A stretch of 64,000 nt of DNA, taken from contig CM043965.1 of NCBI GenBank assembly GCA_014529385.2, positions 63,571,933-63,635,932 on the forward strand, written 5' to 3'. Each line of letters opens with the position of its first letter. Positions within the stretch are counted from its first letter, which is position 1. This document shows, piece after piece, positions 34,957 through 44,395 of this stretch. Source of the DNA: Adiantum capillus-veneris. Its lineage: Eukaryota > Streptophyta > Polypodiopsida > Polypodiales > Pteridaceae. Below the pieces are notes generated by a model, which saw only the letters and a program-made list of their open reading frames with translations, had not been told where the DNA came from and did no database searches. The position numbers and the translations under genes are program-made.

Positions 34957-35807
34957 TTATTTCTTGTTTGTTGTTTTGGGTTTGATTTTTTTGGTTAGAT
35001 TTTGAGCACAATTCATTAGCACATAATCCCTTCTACATTGATCACAGAATCCTTGAATTATATATTTTTCACTTTGTGTTTGTTTCCTCTTGTGTCCCTG
35101 TGTTTTCTTTCCCAGCTCATGCATTGCAAGCTCATGAGTTTTGGGACCTCCAAGCTGTATCATGGCTTGAGTGGTGTCTACCAACTTTTTGCACACTTCC
35201 ATTCTTTTGGTTTCATCTTCTGGACGCGGATAGGTAAGTAGTCTTTGTTCTAAAGCCTGGTTGTTATTGAGCCTTGCTGCATAGGCTTGCAACATAGCAT
35301 CTAGTTGCTCATTCACCTTTTCCATCAAGACTGAACCACTTGAGTTAGTCTTTGACTCTTCTAGTTCCTTTGCAGTTTTCTTGCTCCTGATCGTGCCTAA
35401 GAAATTCTTTTGTTTAGTGCAATTATATGTCCAAAGTTGTTTTCTCCTTTAGCCTCTTTGCTTTTATTTTGTCATGTTTGGCCTTCCAAGATTTTCTTTG
35501 ATTTCTAATTGTCCCAAATTCAAATCTGGTTTGTTTCAAAATTTTCAAATCATCTGCTATAGGCTGATTTTTTACTGCTTCTTGAGCTTGAGCTCTAGTC
35601 ACCACTTTTATCGGTAGTGTTGGCTCTTACTTTGATCCACTCGTGCATGGTAAAATTCCTATGACATTAGCAATTGATTTCCCCAAATTTTCAGGATTCT
35701 TTGCACAATTTTGAATCAAGTGGTATCTCCCATACCCGTCACAAAATCCAAAAAAAATTTGTTCGTTGACCTTTATGGGGACATTACCTTGCCCAATGGT
35801 CACCTTC
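34957..35807 (-). pseudogene. Element C gag C-terminus with duplicated zinc-knuckle relics
   Basis: Two related knuckle-like motifs are seen: FGFCDGYGRYHLIQNCAKNP (within 35845-35627) and GFCDQCRRDYVLMNCAQNL (within 35328-34957). Each has lost one ligand of CX2CX4HX4C, the first a Cys to Tyr and the second the His to Tyr. Between them lies an Ala/Gln-rich helical stretch (EQRLLTYPRPEDETKRMEVC). The first frame is cut by element D at 35812. Confidence 0.6.
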
Positions 35808-35812
35808 ACATT
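35808..35812. repeat. Target-site duplication ACATT, left copy
   Basis: It is identical to 46933-46937 and the two copies flank element D exactly. Confidence 0.9.
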
Positions 35813-38593
35813 TGTGAGGCCCATGTACCTTATCGAGAGGAGCACCTTTGATAGGTCTCCAATGAGAAAGAAAAACCAACGGACATTGCCTTAGCTACTA
35901 CGTAGCCACGGGCATGAATCGTTAGTGAAGGATTGGTCCTATCTCGCTATGGCGGAGCTTGACCACCATAACCCTATCTAAAAACTATCTATAATCAATT
36001 ATACTTAAAGGTATAAATCTTAGAGTGACAAACCTGTGCGCTTTTTTCCTCGTGGTTCAAAAGCACAACCGCCAAGGTTTGTCTCTTTTAAGATTTATGA
36101 CTATAAAAAAACAGTTTCTAGCGTTGGAAAGGTACCCGGCTTATCGGGTCTACCCGTCCATAGAATGATACCGTTCGAGTATCATTCTCCCACTTTCCAC
36201 ACCGAACTCACCCTTCTTTTGTTATCTAATTACTACCACACTGTTTAAACATACATGTTTCTTTACTTTATTTATGATACTCTTTTGTTAAAACAACCCA
36301 TCAAACATTATTACAAACAATAGTCAAACAAGAAGTTATCCAATTTTAAACCAACAACCCTTGGATTAGGTTCACTTAAGAATCTCTACTGGTGCTATTA
36401 TGTCCGATCATGAGCGTCCTTTATCGCTCGACAAGTACTCGTTGTGCTAATTTGGACGTACTCCCGCCACAGCAACAATGGTGTCAATCTGGGCGTCATC
36501 CTCACGCCACGGAAAAACAAAACTGCAGTATCCAACTAGGCTAATTTGGGTGTACTCTCACCACAGCATCAGCGGTGCCATCCTGGGCATCATCTCACGC
36601 CTCGGCAACTGCCACATAATGCCAACGCTAATGAGTAGAGAGACTTGAGAAAAACCATACCGAAGGTTTTGAAAAAACATTCTTTCCTATAGCAACCAGT
36701 TTAACCGGACATTCTTTCCTACTTGTCAAACATATGCCGAGTTTCTTGGGGTTAAGCCCCTTGGTTTCGGTCCGTGTTTTCTTTTCATAAGGTAAATAAT
36801 ATATTTCTATGGTCTCACATATGCAATGATGCATAACTTGAAAATGCAATACTAACCTGTACCATAGCTCCAATTGATCCGATTGGTGGAGACATAGCAA
36901 GTTACACAGGAGTTCCCCCGTTACTTGTACCGGCTTCATGATCATCAGCACCTTGGGTTCAAGCACGCTTTGTAGCTATTTTTTTTGTAGTACACTTAAG
37001 TTATACACTTAGAACTTTAAATTGGTCAATTTTCCTAGTAATCTCCTTGAAATCTAAGGTCATTTTTACATATAAGTAACCTTGTTATTTTTCTTGAATA
37101 TTACTTTACTAAAATTTTTCAAAGAGAGTTTGTAATTTGAACCCTTGCCAATTCGGATTTGCACTTAGTGTCATTGCACTAAAGCTAATTTCTATATATA
37201 AAAAATCTTTCCTAATCTTAATTAATAAAAAATTAAGTGTAGATTACAAAATTGAAAATGTGGAGATGCATTACTCTTATGTATGACATTTCTCCTACAA
37301 TTCTAACATCAATTTTTATTACTCTATACTTTAATTAAGCCAATTCCTTAGTGTTATTCAATTTACTAATTAATCTAGCTAATAATGAAATTGATGAACA
37401 AAAATCTCATTATGCCTACTAAAAGTGTAATGAGTACGCTTATGTATTAGTTCCAATTAACCATGCATGAATTAATAGTTATGATGTACTAATTTGAGAG
37501 AGTAGGTATACTTAGAGAGATTAGAGTAAGAGAGAACACACACACATCTTTTCTAAAGCTAATTGAATCTTACTAATCCAATAAAGAGATTAGAGTATGA
37601 GAGAACATACACACATCCTTTCTAAAGATAATTGAATCTTACTAATTCATTAGAGAGATTTAGAGTAAAAGAGAACACACACACACATCCTTCTTAAAGC
37701 TTATTGAATCTTACTAACCACTAGAGAAATTAGAGTTAGAGAGAACACACACACACATCCTTCTTAAAGCTTATTTAATCTTACGAATCCACTAGAGATA
37801 TTAGAGCACGAGAGAACACACACACATTTCTAAAGATAATTGAATGCTTAATTCATACGCACCTTACTAATCCGCTAGAGTTTTTGCTCTCTTAGTGGTT
37901 TGTGGACGCCTTCTCTCTAAGAGAAGTGGTAGCACTTTGTGAGTGTTATGGAGGCAATATCTATGTCTAAAGTGTGACTATGGATGCCCTATTTATAGCA
38001 AAAAATAAAACATCCAACTGTTTTTCCAAAAAAATAAATTTTTAAATTTTTTTGATTTTTTTTTCTAAAATTCATACCCGCATTTTTGGTCCCCTTGTGG
38101 TACCCATTAGCTTGACCAATTTGTCCTCATCATCAAAGGATAAGGTCACACATCCCCCCTCATTAAGATTAGTCAAAACTAACCTCTCCTTTCCACGTGA
38201 TTGTATGTCTCACTTTGTCCCCTCCTATGTGAGTCCAGGTGAGTCCATGTGCCTTCATGTGTCCTCCATGTGTATCTTTTGACTTTATAAATATTTTATT
38301 TATTTCCTTAATGATAAATTACTTTACATTTTCAAGTTAAACTTTACAGTCTTAAACTAACTTTATAGTAGTAAGAGAACATTCTACAATCAGTAAATGA
38401 GTATTGTAATAAGATAAACAGTCTTTTGTATAGCTAAACATGTCAAAATTTTGTAGCATAAATTTTAAATTCTAGGTTTTCTCAGCCTCTGATTCATAAT
38501 TTGAACTCGAATATCTTAAAAATAATGAGTGATGGTTAAAAAATTCACATGCATAATCGAACTCATGTGTAATTCGGAAATAGAGACCTTACA
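35813..38593 (-). mobile_element. Element D 3' LTR
   Basis: This 2781-bp LTR begins TGTGAGGCCC in plus coordinates, preceded by ACATT, and ends ACCTTACA. It contains a tandem array at about 37515-37860 with units of about 70-75 bases: TTAGAG, GAGAGAACACACACACATC and AATCTTACTAATCC repeat four to five times. The polypurine stretch of the element, read minus, is GTTCGGGAGATTG just outside its start. No gene is inside. Confidence 0.9.
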
Positions 38594-38627
38594 ATCTCCC
38601 GAACTTAGAATTTGAGATGCCCTCATC

Positions 38628-39919
38628 TCAAGAACAGTGAAGGGTAATCCTTAAGAAGGGTTGCCTCATCTTCCAAGTAGCATCTTCTACAGGGAAATCC
38701 TTCCAGAAGATAAGATGTTCTTTGATAGATCTATTTCTAAGCTTTCTCTCTCGAGTTTCTAGGATAGGTTCAGGTTGGAGTTGTAAAACATTTTGAGTGG
38801 GTAAAATGATTTTCTCATCATCAAGGACATGGTCAGGGTTATGTACGTAAGGTTGTAATAGACTTACATGAAATACATCATGCACTTTGAGATGGGAAGG
38901 GAGTTTTAGTTTATAAGCTTGATCACTTACAACCTTGATTATTTTGTAAGGTCCACAATATCGGTAGCTAAGCTTCTTATACCTTCCGAGAGACAGATTG
39001 CTCTTTTTGGGCTTTACTCGTAAGAAAACTTTGTCACCTTCCTTGAAAATCTGATCAGATCTTTTCAAGTCTGTGTACTTCTTTTGTCGATCTTGAGCTG
39101 CTTGAATATCCCTTCGAATAGCTTTGGTTTGAGCTTCCATTTCTTCGAGCATTTTCTTTGAGGCTTCTACCCTTATAGTTGGGTCAGAAAGTTAAGAGGT
39201 GATAAACATTCTTGACCATAAAGAGCATTAAAAGGTGTCATCCCAATACTTCTATGAGTAGAGGAATTGTATGCATACTCTACCAAGGGTAGGTATTGAA
39301 TCCACTTGCGAGGTTCTCTATTGCAGTAGGCTTTGAGGATGTCTTCAATTACTTGATTAACTCTTTTTGTTTGGCCATCAGTTTGAGGATGATAAGAAGT
39401 ACTAAGACATAATTGGGTTCCAATAGCTTGAAACATTGATACCCAAAACTTTGAAGTAAACTTGGCATCACGATCATTGACAATCCTCTTGGGTAAACCA
39501 TGAATTCTGAAAATCTCCTTCACAAATAGACGAGCAATATCTGAAGCTGTAAAGGTTGTCTTGATTGGGATTAAGTGAGCCACTTTAGTAAGCAAGTTGA
39601 CTATGACAATGATTGAATCATAGCTAGCTTGAACAGAAGGAAACCCGGTGATAAAGTCCATGCTAATACATTCCCATTTCATTTGGGGAATATCTAAAGG
39701 ATGTAATTTATCTGGCATCTTTAGTCTCTCTGCCTTAATCCTTTGACAAGACAAACACTGCTTGACATAGCGAAGGACATCACCCTTTATACCTTGCCAA
39801 TAGTAACTTTTGCAAATTGCATTGATGGTTTTGGCATAACCTAGATGTCCTAAAGTTGGGCCATCATGTGCTTCATATAGGATAGCATTCCTTAGGGTAG
39901 AATCCTTAGGTATGCATAG
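38628..39919 (-). pseudogene. Element D integrase
   Basis: The zinc domain part (39919-39755) is frameshifted but shows DGPTLGHLGYAKTI and CLSCQRIK-like endings. The core frame 39754-39173 has ISMDFITGFP (first Asp), NDRDAKFTSKFW (second Asp) and RVNQVIEDILKAY (Glu), so the DDE triad is intact. It ends in SPLNFLTQL through a one-base frameshift near 39190. The C-terminal frame 39152-38628 has a GPYKIIKVVSDQAYKLKLP block and HDVFHVSLLQPYVHNPDHV, then a WKDFPVEDATWK chromodomain-like tail ending at 38628. It is one of the better preserved domains in the window. Confidence 0.88.
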
Positions 39920-40549
39920 TCATTTCCTATAGTAAATTTTTCCATCTTCTAAGGAGTAATGTAGAGGTTTAGGCTGATTTGATGATACCCTCTCTTCACG
40001 TAGGATACTAGAAAACATCTGGTAATCTGCATCTCTGACAGCAGTAGCCGAGACCTTGTCTAAAATAGGGTTCTTAGCCATGGAAATTTCCCCCAGAAAA
40101 GCTTTACGCCTTAGGGAATCTTCCACAACATTATCCTTACCTGGTCTAAATTTAATATCAAAATCATATTTGTGCATGAGCTCTATCCATCTCCTTTGTC
40201 TCATTTTAAGGTTAGGTTGGGTAAAAATCCACTTAAGGCTCTTGTGATCTGTTACCAATTGGAATTTGCATCCCAATAGATAATGTCTCCATAGCTTGAG
40301 AGCGTGAATAAATGCTAGCAATTCTAAATCATGTGTAGCATAATTCACTTCATGAATCCGAAGCTTACGAGAAGTGTAAGCTATAGGCCTTCCTTCTTGA
40401 GTAAGGACTCCTCCTAATACAAGGTTACTAGCATCTGTGATCACCTCAAATTCTTGGGTGAAGTCTGGAAGTTTTAAGAGAGGTTCTGAAGCAAGATACT
40501 CCTTAAGCTGTTTGAAGCAAGATTCATGTTTTTCTTCCCAAAGTATCAT
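39920..40549 (-). pseudogene. Element D RNase H with RT-RNase H linker
   Basis: This is an open frame of 209 codons. KQLKEYLASEPLLKLPDFTQ is the linker. EVITDASNLVLGGVLTQEGR holds the first catalytic Asp, YATHDLELLAFIHALKLWRH the Glu, LVTDHKSLKWI the next Asp and GKDNVVEDSLRRKAF the last acidic region (normally DALSR, here DSLRR). The C-terminus reaches the start of the integrase (LHYSLEDGKIYYRK). It looks nearly intact but has no upstream RT. Confidence 0.88.
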
Positions 40550-40559
40550 AGCTCCTTTC

Positions 40560-41700
40560 TTAGCAAGTCAGTTAGTGGTGCATCTTTAAGAGCATAGTCC
40601 TTTATCCGGGTAGGTCACCTAATAAAAATGTACTCTATCACGTGAGTTCAACAGAAGGGTATTTAAAGTTCTTGAAACTTACAGAAATATATATACAGAA
40701 GGGCATTATTTTTTCAAATTTAAAAAACACTTACAGATTTTAAAAGAAAAGGGTACATTATATGCTTAACAAAATTCACAGATAAGGCGTTTTACAAACA
40801 TGTTTTGAATGCACGTGATATGGTAGTTTTACACATAGTGAACCCCCCGAGGTCCTTTACAAAGATCTTGTACCACCCTGTGATACCTAAGAACCCTATG
40901 ACTTCAGTTTGTGAAGTGTGTTGAGGCTATTCCACAATATCCTTGACTTTGTCAGGGTCCACAGAAACTCCTTCAGGTGAAATGTGACCTTGCCCTCTGG
41001 CTCGATTAGATATATTTGTTCCAGCGACTCGCCTAGGACATACATTCCTGAAATTTCCTAGCTTGTTGCATTCATAGTATCTAAGATCTGCATTTTGTGC
41101 TCCGGTTGCTGAGGCTGCAACTATCAGATGAGTTTGGTGAACTGGGTGAACTAGCCTTTGGTTCCACATCATAGGTCATCCTCTCCTTGTAGCATTCCTT
41201 ATATTTCCATTTTGTCGCCTTTGATAGTTTGACATCTCTTTAGCTAAGGGTTTAGCTCTTAAAAGAGCATCTTGTAAATTTATAGGCCTCATGGCTTCTA
41301 GACGAGTATTCAAAGGAGCATTTAGCCCTTGGCAAAAACGGGCTACTTGTTGATCTGCGGTCATTGGCGGAGCATAGTGCCTAAGAGTTACAAATTTGGA
41401 GTAGTATTCTTCCACTATAAGATGAAACTGAAGTAAGTTGAAGAATTCATTCATCTTAAGGGATTTGTGTGCAGGTGGAAGATAACGTCCTTTGACAACA
41501 TACTTAATGTCTTCCCAAGTTTGAGTGTTTTGAGCTACTTGATTATCTTTGCAGTGTTGTTTCCATCAAAGCTTGGCATCCCCCATGAGACGAAACATAG
41601 CCAACATTTCTTGTTTATCGGGAGTAGTACGAGCAGTAGCAAAATAATCACTCTGTGCAATATAGATTAAGTGAAATTTTATTTGATACAGTAACTTTAA
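40560..41700 (-). pseudogene. Element D gag fused to an RT-connection fragment
   Basis: The N-terminal gag at 41700-41467 reads MLAMFRLMGDAKL, a stop, WKQHC, then DIKYVVKGRYLPP. The open frame 41454-41176 has NEFFNLLQFHLIVEEYYSKF, QQVARFCQGLNAPLNTRLEA and LLRAKPLAKEMSNYQRR. 41172-40927 has a worn knuckle YYECNKLGNFRNVC (first Cys to Tyr, His to Asn), then RGQGHISPEGVSVDPDKVKD. ISPEGVSVDPDKV is the segment that follows the RT catalytic core, so protease and RT core were deleted between knuckle and thumb. Between 40560 and 40926 only broken frames are seen. Confidence 0.8.
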
Positions 41701-41973
41701 TCCACTTTAAGACAAGACTTGATCAAACAATAGTATAGGCAAAAGTCAATATTGATCCAAACTCTATTCATATACACATTATTTGCTACCAAGGTTGGTA
41801 GTCTTTAGGTACAAGGCTTTGAAATATTCCTATATTTTGAGTTTAGTGATTACAAAAGAATAGGCTAAAGGATAAAAATAATAAATTTCCTTTGACCCTT
41901 GAAAGCTACAAGATACACACATGGGTCGAATCCTACCACCATGGATAACTTTTGTAACTTGGTTATAGACCCA

Positions 41974-42318
41974 TTAATTCTGAGATATCTTTTCTCCTCC
42001 CAAGGTAATGGTAGCATCCGGATTCTTAGTACCAATGAAAAGATAAGCTTCGATGACTTTTAATTCCTCTGCCCATCGAAGTTTCTTAAGGTTGGTAGCC
42101 ATGCACCATATCTTGTTAGCATCGATGGTATAGATTCCTCCAGATGGACTCCAGCTGATGCCCCATCCTCTATGCACCCTCGGCATAGGTGGTGCAAACA
42201 CCCTATCCAAAATCATCATCACCCTTTTTCGAAACTGATAATTTGGCGATTGGCATGCATTTTCAAACATGATGGTGAACACTTGGAATTTCTGGTAGGC
42301 CGAATGAAAATTTTCCTG
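41974..42318 (-). CDS. Leader ORF of element D, unknown product
   Basis: An uninterrupted frame of about 115 codons lies between the PBS and gag. It follows a splice-acceptor-like CTGATACAG near 42318 and reads ENFHSAYQKFQVFTIMFENA, then RVFAPPMPRVHRGWGISWSP, GGIYTIDANKIWCMATNLKK and AYLFIGTKNPDATITLGGEK, ending at a TAA at 41974-41976. The first ATG is at 42270 or 42282 depending on the choice of start codon. It is not a known Gag domain. An open coding-like frame of this kind in an otherwise stop-ridden element suggests either an extra element gene or a captured host exon. Function unknown. Confidence 0.4.
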   Translation of the reverse strand, partial: QENFHSAYQKFQVFTIMFENACQSPNYQFRKRVMMILDRVFAPPMPRVHRGWGISWSPSGGIYTIDANKIWCMATNLKKLRWAEELKVIEAYLFIGTKNPDATITLGGEKISQN

Positions 42319-42445
42319 TATCAGGAAAGTTCAATACTCAATACCATATAAAGATTCAAAACAATTTTCCTAGGTTTCTTAATTATTTCAAACATTCGCA
42401 TCCTTCATCCTCCAAACATCAAAAATATACCCGAGCTTTAACCTA

Positions 42446-42458
42446 GGCTTTGATACCA
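42446..42458 (-). promoter_or_regulatory. Primer-binding site of element D, iMet-like
   Basis: Minus-strand TGGTATCAAAGCC follows the LTR end with one base between. It differs by one base from the common plant iMet-type PBS TGGTATCAGAGCC. Confidence 0.8.
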
Positions 42459-43160
42459 GTGTGAGGTCCCTAACCCTTATCGAGAGGAGCGGAGCACCTT
42501 TGATAGGTCTCCAATCCTGAGAAAGAAAAACCAACGGGCATTGCCTTACCTACTACGTAGCCACGGGCATGAATCGTTAGTGAAGGATTGGTCCTATCTC
42601 GCTTTGGTGGAGCGTGACCACCATAATCCTATCTGAAAACTATGTATAATCAATTAAACCGAAAGGTATAAATCTTAGAGTGACCAACCTGTGTGCTTTT
42701 TCCCCCATGTTTCAGAAGGAGAGCCGCCAAGGTTTGTCTCTTTTAAGGTTTATGACCATACAAAAATATTTTCTAGCGTTGGAAAGTTACCCGACTTATC
42801 GAGTCCACCCGTCCATATAATGATATTGTTCGGGTATCATTCTCCCACTTTCCACACCGCACTCACCCTTCTTTTGTTATCTAGTTACTACACTACAATA
42901 TAACCCAAAGTTATCGACGCTCTATATATCGACGCCCGTACCTTTCCACGCGGATATTGACGTTCTTACACTCCGTCGATATGCGCGTCGATAAGTGCGT
43001 CGATATGGGCGTGGAAATACGCATGGAAGGACAAAAGTTTCCACGTGTATATTGACACACTTATCAACACACATATCGACGCGCATATTGACACTAAAAA
43101 ATTGGGAGAAAAAAAGGGGAACCTACGTGCAGGGGTAATTTTCGCCCTCAATGCGCGCGC

Positions 43161-43568
43161 TCAGATCTTGGCCGAAACCTGCGTAGATACAAGCCAAGGC
43201 GTCAGAATGCTGGTCGAAAACTGTAGCTCCGCGAGCTGGCGAATCCGCTGTCTCATCTCAGTCCCGACTCTATCCATGGCAACAGAACCATCTGCCCGTA
43301 TAGTGTAGAGCTTGGAGGCACTAGGATCGTGTGCCCCCCAAGGTGTCCGAGGTGTGCCAAGAGGTGTGTCGAGAGGTGTGCCTGGGTAGGACGGGGGTCG
43401 TGAGCAAGGAGGGGTCGAAGCATCTGTGGACCCTCCTCCACAGCAACCACCACCTCCACCTGCCGATCGTCGAGATCGGCGAGTGCACCTGTGCTGCAGA
43501 GATGAGGACGTACCCGCCTCTGCTCCACTCCTAGGTGTTGAAGCGACTGTGATGGGAGAAGCAGGCAT
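43161..43568 (-). pseudogene. CACTA-internal ORF, transposon-protein fragment
   Basis: This 135-codon frame starts MPASPITVASTPRSGAEAGT and has a Gly/Cys/Arg-rich low-complexity centre. It continues SKLYTIRADGSVAMDRVGTE and MRQRIRQLAELQ. The latter part looks like a fragment of a plant CACTA-associated protein, possibly an exon of a larger transposase-related gene, but I am not certain. It is GC-rich compared with its surroundings, which supports a coding past. Confidence 0.4.
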
Positions 43569-44307
43569 CGTACCCGTAGGCGTCCCCCCCCCCCCCCCAT
43601 AGGTGTCTAGGAGGCCTTAGAGTCTCACTGATCGCTTGAGGTGAGACGTTAATATGTGTGAGTTGATTTAATTAAGTAAGTATATGTGAAGTAATATCAA
43701 TACTAATTTTGCGAATTGTCCTATGTGCAGGTTGTGACACCTAGTCATCAGTGGACCGAATTTCATATATATGCATTGTGAGACACAGCCGCGCTTCTGT
43801 GTCTCTTTTTTGTATAGACATATATGGTTATGGTTATTGTTCAGACAGTTATTGTTTTCTTTATGGTTATGGTTATTGTCATTGTCCTTGTATAGACATG
43901 ATTATTTCTCCTATTCTTATATAGACATGGTTATGATTCAGGTTTTGTTTATGGTTATGTTTAACTTTCTGGTTATGCTTATGGTTATTGTTAATTTTGT
44001 TTATGGTTATGGTTATCTGCATTATGGTTTTGATCAAAGTGGTTATGGTCGGTTATGGTTTTAATTTGGTTATGGTTTTGCACAAATTAAGTTCGTTATG
44101 GTTATGCTTTTAAGTTGGCACGGTTATGGTTTTGCACAAAGTTCATTTCATTTCTTTCATTGGCCTTAAATCTCATGTGAGATCCTACATGGATAGCATG
44201 TAGGAGGCGTATACATGATATGGTTTTTTTTGAAAAGTTTATGTAAAAACGAAGGGAACTCTGTCGAAATTTCTACGGGAACACGGTTGATTTTGGTGCT
44301 GCTCGCT

Positions 44308-44395
44308 TTCTTGGGCAGAGGACAGGCAGTATGGCTGTGGCTGTGTCCATCTTTTCATTGGGCACATGCCAAGCTGTCTGTCCTCTGCCCAAGAA
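44308..44395. repeat. 88-nt near-perfect hairpin inside the CACTA element
   Basis: TTCTTGGGCAGAGGACAG at 44308-44325 pairs exactly with 44378-44395. The arms continue inward with mismatches (GCAGTATGGC against GCCAAGCTGT), giving about 33-40 paired bases per arm and a short loop. The shape resembles a small MITE or a microRNA-like precursor. Confidence 0.75.

Larger units (their letters stand above)
29950..35807 (-). mobile_element. Element C: old Ty3/gypsy element, pol and distal gag
   Basis: Reading right to left on the minus strand, the order is gag C-terminal parts (35807-34957), protease (34331-34041), RT (about 32700-31996), RNase H (31951-31691) and integrase (31300-29950), the Ty3/gypsy order. 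All domains are broken by stops and frameshifts. The gag N-terminal part continues at 46938-47921 on the other side of element D, which is inserted here with an ACATT duplication. There is no chromodomain signature at the C-terminus, so this is a different lineage from element A. Confidence 0.8.

Noticed and set aside
29950-35807. Endogenous pararetrovirus (caulimovirus-like) interpretation of the pol region
   Set aside because: Integrase follows RNase H and LTR-like sequence adjoins the 3' end, which fits Ty3/gypsy and not a pararetrovirus.
43820-44130. GGTTATGG-rich tract as a telomere-like repeat
   Set aside because: The unit is not TTTAGGG or a known variant, is irregular, and lies inside a CACTA element.
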